Below are positions 54,389 to 63,945 of a stretch of DNA of 64,000 bases, one piece after another; positions within the stretch are counted from its first letter, which is position 1; the number at the start of each line of letters is the position of its first letter. The position numbers were made by a program, and so were the translations under genes. The DNA lies in contig NZ_JACHXN010000024.1 of the NCBI RefSeq assembly GCF_014192095.1, positions 20,799 to 84,798 of the forward strand. Reading direction: 5' to 3'. Below the pieces are notes generated by a model. It searched no databases. It was given only the letters and a program-made list of their open reading frames with translations, and was not told the DNA's origin. This DNA is from Phyllobacterium trifolii. Lineage in GTDB: Bacteria; Pseudomonadota; Alphaproteobacteria; Rhizobiales; Rhizobiaceae.

Positions 54389-55395
54389 AGCCGGCTGGCC
54401 TGATTCACGGCTGGGCCGATGACAGTGAAATCCAACCGGCGGGACGCGCCGACATTGCCATAGGCCACTTCGCCGACATGCAGGGCCAGACCATGCACGA
54501 CAGGCGGCAGGCCAGGAGATATTCTGCGATCATTCTCGGCATCATTTCGGCGAAAAAACTCCTGTGCGGCGGCCATAGCTTTCCTGCGGGCTGTCGCGCG
54601 ATCCTGGTCGGCCGACGTGGGAAATATCGCCAACACAGAATCGCCCATGAATTTGAGTATCTCCCCGCCATGCGTCTCAACGATCTCACCGATGGTGCCG
54701 AACCACGCGTTTAGAAGGGCGAGCACTTCGGGGATCGGCGACTGCTCGGAGAGAAGCGTGAAGCCCCGCAGATCAGCAAACCAGATCGCCGCCTCGATCC
54801 GTTCGACGGAACCACGGTCCACACGCCCCTCGATGATCAATTGCCCCGTATTGTGGCCGACATAAGTATCGAGCAAATCAACGGCAATACGCTGCAAGAC
54901 ATGCCGCTCCAAGTAAGGACTGAGAAGCCTCGCCGCGAGTTCGAGCCTCTCGAGAGATACGCCATCAAAACCTGCGGTCTGTCGTGTGGCAAACGAAATC
55001 ACGGCGGTCCTGGTCTGATCCAGGAAGGACAACGGGTACATGACGTAATCGGTCATGCTCTCGCGACGTAACTCATCCAGGAGCGGCAAGTCAGGATTCC
55101 GTGCATCAAGCAACCGGCGAAATGGCCTGCCCGTCTCATCAACGATGCGGGTCGGGCTATTGAGGTAGGTTTCCGACGTCGACGCCGTGGCCCGGTCGGA
55201 CGCACGGACCGAGTGGCCCTCACTCGTCCAGATATGTTGCCATCCGCTCAACTCAGGATGCAGCACCTCGAGGCCGAGAGAGGCTCGCCCGACCGGAATG
55301 CCAGAGCGGACGACCTCCTGACAGAAGGCGATAAACAATTCCCTGACACTGTCGTGCGGTGCATCATTCGCCAGCCAACGCGCGATGTCTTGCAC
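54322..55395 (-). CDS. Class III adenylate/guanylate cyclase, apparently shortened at the C-terminus
   Basis: A protein of about 357 aa. The first 190 residues resemble a sensory domain (GAF-like). The class III cyclase domain starts at IWFADLRGFTLLSEQ (metal Asp) and continues with LKFMGDSVLAIFP (second metal Asp), HVGEVAYGNVG and TVIGPAVNQASRL (Asn and Arg for the transition state). Normally about 40 further residues close the domain; here only LYLDASMSNRFAPGNG... is left, which is unlike the family. So the end may have been lost. GTG 55395 is the preferred start since GGGAGG is nine bases upstream; TTG 55416 is further upstream. It would make cAMP or cGMP if still active. Confidence 0.72.
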   Translation of the reverse strand: MQDIARWLANDAPHDSVRELFIAFCQEVVRSGIPVGRASLGLEVLHPELSGWQHIWTSEGHSVRASDRATASTSETYLNSPTRIVDETGRPFRRLLDARNPDLPLLDELRRESMTDYVMYPLSFLDQTRTAVISFATRQTAGFDGVSLERLELAARLLSPYLERHVLQRIAVDLLDTYVGHNTGQLIIEGRVDRGSVERIEAAIWFADLRGFTLLSEQSPIPEVLALLNAWFGTIGEIVETHGGEILKFMGDSVLAIFPTSADQDRATARRKAMAAAQEFFRRNDAENDRRISPGLPPVVHGLALHVGEVAYGNVGASRRLDFTVIGPAVNQASRLLYLDASMSNRFAPGNGSLNPD

Positions 55396-55419
55396 CCGAT
55401 CCGCCCTCCCTTCCAATAT

Positions 55420-56525
55420 TTACGTCCGTATTTCGAACCAACCCGTCGTGGCATGAATAACCTTCCAGAGTTTGTCCGGAAGGACAATCTTGGAAACCTC
55501 GCTGGGGTCAAGTGCTGTGTCGATTTCATCGACCTTTTCACTCTCGGCGAGATCGACCCATTCCGGGTTCATCACAAGCCCCTGACCGACGGCCACGAGG
55601 GACAGGCCGAGTTCGAGGGCGGTCTCGGCCTGTTCGGGCTTTCTGATCCGCCCTGCGGCGATGACGGGGACTCGGCCTCCCACGCGCTTGACGATGAGTT
55701 CTGCGATAGCCTGGCCGCTGGTGTCCTCAATCGGCTTGGCGTCGAGCACACTCGAAAGTGACACGTGAATGTAGTCCACCCCACCATCCGTGAGATGGTC
55801 GAGGAGTTCATAAGTGTCGTTTATCCGAAGACCGCCTTCGCCCGACTCCTCCGGCGAAATCCGGTAGCCCAGCAGGAATGGCAGTTCCGTATGCAGCTCT
55901 ATGATGCGCTTGACCTCACCGACGACGGCAAGCGGGAAGCGCATGCGGTTCTCGAGCGAGCCACCCCACTCATCACCGCGCTGATTGAACAACGGCGAGA
56001 AGAAGTTCTGGATCAGAAAGCCGTGCGCCCCGTGCAACTCGATACCATCGAAACCTGCATCGATGGCGCGGCGCGTCGCCTGACCAAACGCAGCGATTAC
56101 GTCGAGAATTTCATCATGGCCGAGGGCTCGGGCGACAATGTCGCCGGTGTTGAACGGTCCCGGCGCAGCCTTGAGAGAACTCGCGCTGATGCCTTGTTGC
56201 CAGCGTGGAAAATCTGCAGGATCGCGGGCGCACCGCCGCTCCTGGCGGCTTCGGCGAGACGGCGGAGGCTCGGCGTGAAGCTGTCGTCATAAGACGCAAA
56301 TTCGCCCGTAAAGCCAATTCCATCAGGCATGACATGGGTGCAGCCGGTCAGCATGAGACCTGCACCGTTTGCCCTGCGGCGATAGTAGGCAACTTCTTCG
56401 TCCGAGACCGTTCCATCGTCATTGCCCGACCAAGTCGTCATGGGGGCCATGACAACCCGATTGCGAAGTGCGATCCCCTTGGCGAAGGCGTAGGTTTCGA
56501 AAAGTTTGGGGTATGTCTTGCTCAT
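55420..56525 (-). pseudogene. Old yellow enzyme (NADH:flavin oxidoreductase), frameshifted
   Basis: Two open frames together make one OYE of about 370 aa. The first (from ATG 56525) has MSKTYPKLFETYAF, NRVVMAPMTTWSG and ILQIFHAGNKAS; the second has HGAHGFLIQNFFSP, NQRGDEWGGSLENR, IPVIAAGRI-like text and VAVGQGLVMNPEW. The switch is near 56181-56190, where CGCG occurs; removing two bases or adding one there restores a frame reading GPFNTGDIVARALGHDEI. Members reduce activated alkenes or nitro compounds using FMN. A copy of the shared promoter element precedes it (56586-56637). The shift may be true inactivation or a sequencing indel. Confidence 0.8.
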
Positions 56526-56575
56526 CTCTATCTGTCCTGTCGACACCACGGCATGTGGCGCTGGGGATCAAATAG

Positions 56576-56605
56576 TGGACAAGTACACTGATTACCCGCT
56601 ATAAT
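56576..56605 (+). promoter_or_regulatory. Sigma-70-type promoter of the LysR gene
   Basis: TGGACA (56576-56581) and TATAAT (56600-56605) are separated by 18 bases and lie about 30 bases before the LysR start at 56635. The -10 box is inside the shared element on the opposite strand, so binding there would block or alter this promoter. Confidence 0.6.
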
Positions 56606-56637
56606 TCGCATGCAGTTAGAAATGGGATTGATAAATG
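56586..56637 (-). promoter_or_regulatory. Shared 50-bp regulatory element, copy D (before OYE; overlaps LysR start)
   Basis: Read on the minus strand it starts CATTTATCAATCCCATTTCT and contains TTTCTAA, then CATGC, then TAATC at the same spacing as three other copies (57612, 59107, 60631). By hand alignment it agrees with copy A at 38 of the first 48 positions. It lies 61 bases before the OYE start and its first three bases are the complement of the LysR start codon. A LysR operator is the simplest explanation. Confidence 0.75.
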
Positions 56638-57528
56638 AGAAAAGGCGATTTTAGCGAGCTGGCGGCATTTATCGCCGTGGCCGAAGAAGGCAGCTTCACG
56701 CGCGCTGCCGCGAAACTCGGCCTCTCCCAGTCCGCCCTCAGCTACGCTGTCAGGATGCTTGAGCAACGGCTTGATGTGCGCCTCATCTCGCGGACAACAC
56801 GCAGCCTGTCGATGACGGAGGCGGGCGAAAGGCTGTTTCATAGCCTACGCCCAGCTTTCGATCACATTGACAATGAAATTGCCGCGCTAGCCGCTCTTCG
56901 TGACAAGCCCGCAGGTACGATCAGGATCACGACGTTCCGACATGCTGCCAGGGTGGTGCTGTGGCCAATATTACTGAAGCTCCTGCCTGAATATCCCGAT
57001 ATTACTGTCGAAGTCAGTGTCGACGAAGGGCTCACCGATATCGTCGCGGGCCGGTTTGACGCCGGGATACGCTTGGGAGAGCAGGTCGAAAAGGACATGA
57101 TATCGGTACGGGTGGGCCCCGATGTCCGGATGGCCGTTGTGGGTTCGCCCTCCTACTTTGCCAATCGCAAGCCACCGAAAACCCCACGCGACCTTAACGA
57201 CCACAATTGCGTCGGTTACCGGCAGATCAAGGGAGGTGGACTTTACGCCTGGGAATTCGAGCGTGAGGGTGTTGAACTGGAGGCGCGCGTGAGCGGTTCG
57301 CTCGTCCTCAACGACAATGAGATGTTGGAAAACGCCGCTCTCGACGGGATAGGGCTCGTCTATGTGTTCGAGAGCCAGGTCTCAGCCCATATTGCCGCGG
57401 GACGCCTGCTCCGCGTGCTGGAAGACTGGTGTCCGCCTTACCCGGGGTATCACCTTTACTATCCAAGCAGGCGACAGCACACCCCGGCTTTCTCACTGCT
57501 CGTTGAAGCCCTCCGCTATAGGGGCTAG
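56635..57528 (+). CDS. LysR-family transcriptional regulator
   Basis: A 297-aa LTTR. The N-terminal winged helix reads FSELAAFIAVAEEGSFTRAA and LGLSQSALSYAVRMLEQRL (about 5-45); the rest is the effector domain with GTIRITTFRHAARVVLW and the DAGIRLGEQVEKDMI region. It belongs to the group related to regulators of oxidoreductase genes. It is divergent from the OYE and lies before the aldo/keto reductase. Its start codon sits in the shared element, so autoregulation is likely. GGGA lies seven bases before the ATG. The inducer is unknown; quinone-, aldehyde- or enone-like compounds would fit the target genes (inference). Confidence 0.92.
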   Translation: MRKGDFSELAAFIAVAEEGSFTRAAAKLGLSQSALSYAVRMLEQRLDVRLISRTTRSLSMTEAGERLFHSLRPAFDHIDNEIAALAALRDKPAGTIRITTFRHAARVVLWPILLKLLPEYPDITVEVSVDEGLTDIVAGRFDAGIRLGEQVEKDMISVRVGPDVRMAVVGSPSYFANRKPPKTPRDLNDHNCVGYRQIKGGGLYAWEFEREGVELEARVSGSLVLNDNEMLENAALDGIGLVYVFESQVSAHIAAGRLLRVLEDWCPPYPGYHLYYPSRRQHTPAFSLLVEALRYRG

Positions 57529-57611
57529 TCGCGACCAATTGGTATCCCATTTCGCCTACCGGTCACCGGCGTTGCAGTACAGTCAATTGCCTACACTCCA
57601 TTGAGCCTTGG

Positions 57612-57663
57612 CATTTATCAATGCCATTTCTAACCCCATGCAAATAATGCCACCTAATCGCAT
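57612..57663 (+). promoter_or_regulatory. Shared 50-bp regulatory element, copy A (before aldo/keto reductase)
   Basis: It starts CATTTATCAATGCCATTTCT and carries the invariant TTTCTAA-N3-CATGC-N13-TAATC. Its left end is also a perfect hyphenated palindrome, GGCATT-TATC-AATGCC (57610-57625). It lies about 155 bases before the reductase start, further than in the other copies. Confidence 0.75.
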
Positions 57664-57752
57664 TTTGCTGCGCTCCTTATCTTGTCGTTGAGGACGGGCG
57701 TTAACACCGCCGTTTCGGCGACATGATCCTGATGGTATGGGCGCAACGGTGA

Positions 57753-58988
<1,236 letters not shown>

Positions 58989-59106
58989 GTACCTACCCCA
59001 CTGGCGTCTTGCCAAGTTCCGCCAAGGTCTCAACCCTCCCCTCGCGGTGGAGGTGAAATTTGCAAAGACACTTCGAAGTTTCGAGTTGGCCCGCTTTGTC
59101 TCCATG

Positions 59107-59158
59107 CATTCATAAACACCATTTCTAAGTCCATGCAGATAATACCGTTTAATCACCG
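59107..59158 (+). promoter_or_regulatory. Shared 50-bp regulatory element, copy B (before SDR)
   Basis: It starts CATTCATAAACACCATTTCT and keeps TTTCTAA-N3-CATGC-N13-TAATC, agreeing with copy A at about 37 of 48 positions by hand alignment. It ends 46 bases before the SDR start at 59205, the closest of the four. Confidence 0.75.
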
Positions 59159-59204
59159 CTGCGTAAGCGGTTACATTCCCAACACTCCACAGCAAGGATG
59201 CATT

Positions 59205-60039
59205 ATGAGTAAGGTATGGTTCATCACAGGCGCGGGTAGCGGCATCGGCGCAGCAACAGCAAGAGCGGCCTTGAAGGCTGGCGATAAAGTCGTCGCGACT
59301 GGTCGAAATCTCGATAAGGTCCATAACGCTCTGCGCGATGTGGCAAGCGAGGGTGTCGCCTTTGTTCAATTGGACGTTGCCAATGAAGACCAGGCTAAGG
59401 CCGCTGCTGAAGAGGCCGTGAAGACGTTCGGTCGCATCGACGTTCTGCTCAACAATGCGGGCTACAGCCTGCTCGGAAACTTCGAAGAATTGACCACCGC
59501 CGAAATCGACGGGCTTATCTCGACCAATTTGTACGGTGTCATTTACGCTATGCGCGCGGTCCTTCCGGTTATGCGTAAACAGCGCTCGGGCCGGATCATC
59601 AACATCAGTTCGCTTGCCGGAGTCATGGGCTTCAAGCACTGCAGTGCCTATAGCGCTGCCAAGTTTGCTGTCGAGGGACTATCTCAATCGGTGTCTCAAG
59701 AAGTCGGACAGTTCGGCATTAAGCTCACGGCAGTCGCGCCGGGTTTCTTTCGGACCGACTTTCTTGACGCACAAAATGCCAAATATGGAAACAGTAACAT
59801 TGACGACTGCCGCGGAAGGAACTGCGAAAGATATGTGGTCAAGCTATGATGGCCAACAGCAGGGCGATCCAGCGAAACTCGCCGACGTCCTTGTGAAGAT
59901 CGCCGGGATGGAAAATCCGCCTCAGCAGTTCGTAGCTGGTAGCGACGCTCTTGCGGCATTTACTCCAGCTCTCGAAACAAGGCTCGAAGAACTTCGCGCC
60001 CATGTGGAACTGTCGAATTCGACAGATGGCTCATTCTAA
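59205..60039 (+). pseudogene. Short-chain dehydrogenase/reductase, frameshifted near the C-terminus
   Basis: From ATG 59205 (AAGGA seven bases upstream) the frame has GAGSGIG, NNAGYSLLG, the Ser in NISSLAG and YSAAK, so the catalytic core is complete. At about 59805-59810 the homology leaves this frame (which ends at 59849 after a non-homologous tail) and goes on in the next frame as AEGTAKDMWSSYDGQQQGDP to a stop at 60039, ending in NSTDGSF. Removing one base (T 59808) restores a normal SDR of about 277 aa. The short product may still fold but lacks the terminal part. Real mutation or a sequencing indel are both possible. It is preceded by shared element copy B. Confidence 0.8.
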
Positions 60040-60165
60040 ACTCACGCGTAGGCTACTTCGCCCACCGCGGAACGCTTTTGAAGCGCAAGTCGCCAACACC
60101 AGCACTATGCAACCACAATCGTCCTCAGTTGCATTTGCAGCGTACCATCTCGGGAAAAAACACTC

Positions 60166-60540
60166 ATGCCGAAAATCCTGACTTATATCGCCGCCTGTGG
60201 CCCTGTTCTTCTCTCAACGATAGCTCCTGGCCTTGCGGAGGGAGACGTTGCCTTGGGGCAAAAGGCGTTTCAACGCTGTTCTGCCTGTCATACAACTACC
60301 GACCAGGGAAAAGCCGGTCCCGGCCTCCGGGGAGTTGTCGGGCGTCCCGCCGGCACCGTTGAGGCCTTTCGCTATTCGGCTGCCATGAAGTCCTCCGGAT
60401 TGGTATGGGACGAGGCAACACTGGACCGGTTTCTCGCGGCTCCCCGAAATGTTGTTGCGAAAACCACCATGACGGTGAGTGTGACCAAGCCGGAAGATCG
60501 GCAAAACATTATCGCATACCTGAAATCATTGGCGCAGTAG
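60166..60540 (+). CDS. Class I cytochrome c, periplasmic
   Basis: A 124-aa protein with a signal peptide (cleavage after GLAEG-like site, about residue 24), the haem motif CSACH (about 38-42) after GQKAFQR, GPGLRGVVGR, and a Met ligand in KTTMTVSV. It resembles small cytochrome c of the c2/c552 kind. Located between the SDR and the molybdoenzyme genes, it is the likely electron acceptor for the latter. It lies 126 bases after the SDR and has GGGA before the start. Confidence 0.88.
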   Translation: MPKILTYIAACGPVLLSTIAPGLAEGDVALGQKAFQRCSACHTTTDQGKAGPGLRGVVGRPAGTVEAFRYSAAMKSSGLVWDEATLDRFLAAPRNVVAKTTMTVSVTKPEDRQNIIAYLKSLAQ

Positions 60541-60630
60541 GTGGGTATGGCTCGTCACTAAATGGAACGAACATCAAGCTTGGCGGCAGACTTGTCGCTG
60601 CGGCAATGCGATGGCTCGTTTTTCGATACG

Positions 60631-60682
60631 CATTCAGAAATCACCTTTCTAAGGGCATGCAGATCAGCCGATCTAATCGCGC
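60631..60682 (+). promoter_or_regulatory. Shared 50-bp regulatory element, copy C (before molybdoenzyme genes)
   Basis: It starts CATTCAGAAATCACCTTTCT and carries TTTCTAA-N3-CATGC-N13-TAATC, matching copy B at about 35 of 48 positions by hand alignment. It ends 100 bases before the gene at 60783, so that gene pair has its own promoter and is not only read from the cytochrome gene. Confidence 0.7.
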
Positions 60683-60782
60683 TCTACCAGGCGCGCTATC
60701 CTCGCAAGCTGCAGGAGCCATTCGTCCGAGGCGCTGTGCTTTGGCGCATTCGTGTGGAGCAATTTAGGAGAACCGACCTACC

Positions 60783-61256
60783 ATGACCACACTTAATATC
60801 AACGGCCGCGATCACGAGGTCGACGCCGACCCTGAAACGCCGATCTTATGGGTCCTGCGCGACACGCTGGGCATGACCGGCACTAAGTTCGGCTGCGGCG
60901 CAGCACTTTGTGGCGCTTGCACCGTGCATCTGGACGGTGAGGCCACCCGCTCGTGCAGCACGCCCATCTCTGCCGCCGAGGGCTTGAAAATTACCACGAT
61001 CGAAAAAGTGACGGATGGCACCGACCGTGTCGGCGCCGCTGTGCATGCTGCATGGATCAAGCACGACGTGGCGCAATGCGGCTATTGTCAAAGCGGCCAG
61101 ATCATGAGCGCAACAGCCTTCCTTGCCTCGCTTCCTAAAGGCACTCAGCCAACCCCGGCTGAAATCGACACTGCAATGGAAGGCAATATCTGTCGCTGCG
61201 GGACCTACGCCCGCATCCGCGCTGCCATTGCCGATGCCGCCGGTACTCTCGTCTGA
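60783..61256 (+). CDS. Isoquinoline 1-oxidoreductase-like small subunit, [2Fe-2S] (IorA family)
   Basis: A 157-aa xanthine-oxidase-family iron-sulfur subunit. The plant-type cluster is bound by GCGAALCGACTVHLDG (about 38-53) with a further Cys in ATRSCSTP, and the second cluster by CGYCQSGQIM and NICRCGTYARIR. It passes electrons from the molybdenum subunit at 61269. AGGAGA is 11 bases before the ATG. It has no signal and is probably carried out together with the Tat-exported large subunit. Confidence 0.92.
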   Translation: MTTLNINGRDHEVDADPETPILWVLRDTLGMTGTKFGCGAALCGACTVHLDGEATRSCSTPISAAEGLKITTIEKVTDGTDRVGAAVHAAWIKHDVAQCGYCQSGQIMSATAFLASLPKGTQPTPAEIDTAMEGNICRCGTYARIRAAIADAAGTLV

Positions 61257-61268
61257 AGGAGACGTCCT

Positions 61269-63515
61269 ATGTTGCCCAATATCGATTATAGCGAATTGCC
61301 ACGCGCGCTGCAGCACATGCTGGAGAGGGGTCGTTCCACGGCAGCTCAGGCGCTGCCGCGCCGCAGCTTTCTCAAAATGGCCGGAGGCTTCGGGCTGGCA
61401 GTCGGCGTGTTTCCCCACCTCGCCGGCGCACAATCGAGCGGTGCGTCCGCCGCAACCAGCAACCTCAAGCCAACCGAACAGCCCTCCGCTTTTGTACACA
61501 TCGCGCCCAACGGTGAGGTTACGGTTACTATCAATCGGCTGGAGTTCGGCCAGGGTGTCCACACGGCATTGCCCATGATCCTTGCCGAGGAACTCGACGC
61601 GGACTGGAGCCTGGTACGCAGTCAGCTCGGCACCAACGATATGGCCTATGCAGACCCCCTCTTTGGTATTCACCTAACTGGCGGTTCCCATACGATCAAG
61701 AACAGCTTTACGCAATATCGTGAACTCGGCGCGAGAGTGCGGGCCATGCTGCTGGGTGCCGCCGCAGAGCGCTGGAATGTCGACGTTTCCACTCTGCGCA
61801 CGGAGGCCGGCATGGTTCTGGGCACCGGTGGGCGCAAGCTTGGCTACGGCGAGCTCGCCGAGGCGGCCGTGGCCTTTCCCGTGCCTCAGACGATAGCGCT
61901 GAAGGATCCGAAAGACTTCCGCATCATCGGCCAACCCACCCAGCGGCTCGATGCAAAAGCGAAAAGCAGTGGACAGCAGGCCTTCGGTATCGACTTCAAA
62001 CTCCCAGGACAATTGACAGCCGTCGTTGCCCGCCCACCAGTGTTTGGCGGCAAGATAGCGTCGTTGGACGAAAGCGCGGCACGGGCAATAAAGGGCGTGA
62101 AGGCGGTCCTTCGGGTGCCGCTGGATGGCGGTGCCGAAGGGGTGGCCGTGATCGCCGACGGATATTGGCAGGCCACTCGGGGCCGAGACGCCCTGACGTT
62201 GGAATGGAACACATCGGCGGTGGAAAAGGTCGATAGTGAAAGGCAGCTTGCCCAGTATCGGGAACTGGCCACGAGCCCCGGCCCGCTTAAGTTCGACGCC
62301 GACGTGGCGCCGCTTGCGACTGCACCCCAGCAACTCGAAGCCGAGTTCATTTTCCCGTACCTCGCCCATGCGGCGATGGAGCCCTTGAACTGTACGGTAT
62401 CCCTGACAGTTGAGAGCGCCGAGATCTGGGTCGGCAGTCAGTGTGCCGGCCTCGACGCAGGTGCTGCGGCGAATGCTTTGGGTCTGAAACCAGAGCAGGT
62501 CAAACTGAACGTTCAAATGGCGGGCGGCGGCTTTGGCCGTCGTTTCTCAAGTACGAGCGACACAGTGGTGGAGGCCTGCCAGGTCGCCAAAGCGGCGCGT
62601 GCCGCGGGCTTGACTGCGCCGATACGTACGCTGTGGAGCCGCGAGGACGATATCCGGGGCGGGTACTACCGCCCCATGCACCTTCATCACGCCCGCATCG
62701 GCTTTGATGAAAGCGGCAAGGTGTTGGCATGGGATCACGTTATTGTGGGCCAATCCATCACCACGGGCACTGTGTTCGGCGAATTCCAGGTGAAAGACGG
62801 TGTTGACAGCACGGCGACGGAAGGCATGCGCGAGCCCTATGGGTTGCCTATGCGGCTGACAGTCCATCATCCCAAGATCAACGTTCCAGTCTTGTGGTGG
62901 CGCAGCGTCGGCTCCACACACACCGCTTTCGTAATGGAAACCCTGCTTGACGATATCGCCCGCGCAACGAACCAAGACCCCGTCGCCTACCGCATGCAGC
63001 TTTTTGGAGACAACCATCCGCGCCATCGAGACGCATTACAGCTGGCTGTGGATAAGAGTGGGTATGGAAAGACCGTGCTGCCTGAGGGCAGAGGATGGGG
63101 CGTGGCAGTTCACGAGTCCTTCGATTCCGTAGTTGCGTACGTGGTGGAAGCATCTGTCACGGACGGCCAGCCGAAATTGCACCGTGTTACCTCCGGCGTG
63201 CACTGCAATCTCGCCGTAAACCCCCGAACGATAGAAGCCCAAGTGCAGGGCGCAGCTGTCATGGGCCTGTCGATGTGCCTGGCAGGTTCGGCCATCACGC
63301 TCAAGGACGGCGTTGTCGAGCAGAGCAACTTCAGCGACTATACGGTGGCGCGCATCACGGATGTGCCGGCGTTCGATGTCCACATTGTGCCGAGCGCTGA
63401 TGCGCCAACCGGTATGGGCGAACCCGGCCTGCCGCCGCTTGCTCCTGCCTTCGCCAATGCGGTTGCGCGGTTGACCGGCAAGTCGCTGCGGCAATTACCA
63501 TTCGACTTGGCATAG
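61269..63515 (+). CDS. Isoquinoline 1-oxidoreductase-like molybdopterin subunit (IorB family), Tat-exported
   Basis: A 748-aa molybdenum hydroxylase/aldehyde oxidoreductase large subunit. The N-terminus has a Tat signal (LPRRSFLKMAGGFGLAVGVF, about 33-52). Molybdopterin-binding glycine motifs follow (MAGGGFGRRF, about 417) and the catalytic Glu is in GMGEPGLPPLAPA near the C-terminus (about 718). Members hydroxylate N-heterocycles or oxidise aldehydes, using water as oxygen source and giving electrons to cytochrome c. AAGGAGA precedes ATG 61269. Together with the small subunit and the cytochrome it forms a periplasmic oxidising unit; the substrate is unknown. Confidence 0.93.
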   Translation: MLPNIDYSELPRALQHMLERGRSTAAQALPRRSFLKMAGGFGLAVGVFPHLAGAQSSGASAATSNLKPTEQPSAFVHIAPNGEVTVTINRLEFGQGVHTALPMILAEELDADWSLVRSQLGTNDMAYADPLFGIHLTGGSHTIKNSFTQYRELGARVRAMLLGAAAERWNVDVSTLRTEAGMVLGTGGRKLGYGELAEAAVAFPVPQTIALKDPKDFRIIGQPTQRLDAKAKSSGQQAFGIDFKLPGQLTAVVARPPVFGGKIASLDESAARAIKGVKAVLRVPLDGGAEGVAVIADGYWQATRGRDALTLEWNTSAVEKVDSERQLAQYRELATSPGPLKFDADVAPLATAPQQLEAEFIFPYLAHAAMEPLNCTVSLTVESAEIWVGSQCAGLDAGAAANALGLKPEQVKLNVQMAGGGFGRRFSSTSDTVVEACQVAKAARAAGLTAPIRTLWSREDDIRGGYYRPMHLHHARIGFDESGKVLAWDHVIVGQSITTGTVFGEFQVKDGVDSTATEGMREPYGLPMRLTVHHPKINVPVLWWRSVGSTHTAFVMETLLDDIARATNQDPVAYRMQLFGDNHPRHRDALQLAVDKSGYGKTVLPEGRGWGVAVHESFDSVVAYVVEASVTDGQPKLHRVTSGVHCNLAVNPRTIEAQVQGAAVMGLSMCLAGSAITLKDGVVEQSNFSDYTVARITDVPAFDVHIVPSADAPTGMGEPGLPPLAPAFANAVARLTGKSLRQLPFDLA

Positions 63516-63540
63516 CGCGCACCGGTTTTGAAGGAGTGTA

Positions 63541-63945
63541 CCAGCCCCAACGGCATCGATGTGCCTTCCTTGAGCACGTCTCTCTTGAAGGATTTTATGG
63601 AGAAAAGATCATTCCTTATGAAGGTTTCTGGGGAACCACATCTACGTGACGGATGGCGTCATCGCCTTCGATTATCACGGTTACTCTGCTCGTGAACGTC
63701 TTTTGGGACATCATAGGAAGAGCGCGGGTTGGAACTGCACAATCGAGAAAGTTGACTATGATCTGCTCGATACAGCCGAGTTGAACCAGCGACAGATGTT
63801 GGGACCGGATCAATATCTGTATGACCCTGTCCCACGCCCCATCGGTTCATTGAACGCATAGACCACGCCGAAGCTGCGAAGAGGGCGCCAGATCGATACG
63901 AGCCCGGCCTTCATTGGTCACGGTGATTTCTGGCAACTTCGCCAC
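63541..63945 (+). pseudogene. Decayed coding sequence with at least two frameshifts, unknown family
   Basis: Coding-like text runs through three frames: LEHVSLEGFYGEKIIPYEGF (to about 63636), then NHIYVTDGVIAFDYHGYS and ERLLGHHRKSAGWNCTIEKV to QYLYDPVPR (about 63637-63834), then HRFIERIDHAEAAKRAPDRY (to about 63930). The middle frame alone gives a 71-codon frame ending at 63861. The joins fit single-base changes in G- and C-rich runs. It seems to be a small gene that is broken, or one read with errors. I do not recognise the family. From 63946 to the end nothing further is supported, though a minus-strand frame may enter from beyond the window. Confidence 0.4.
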
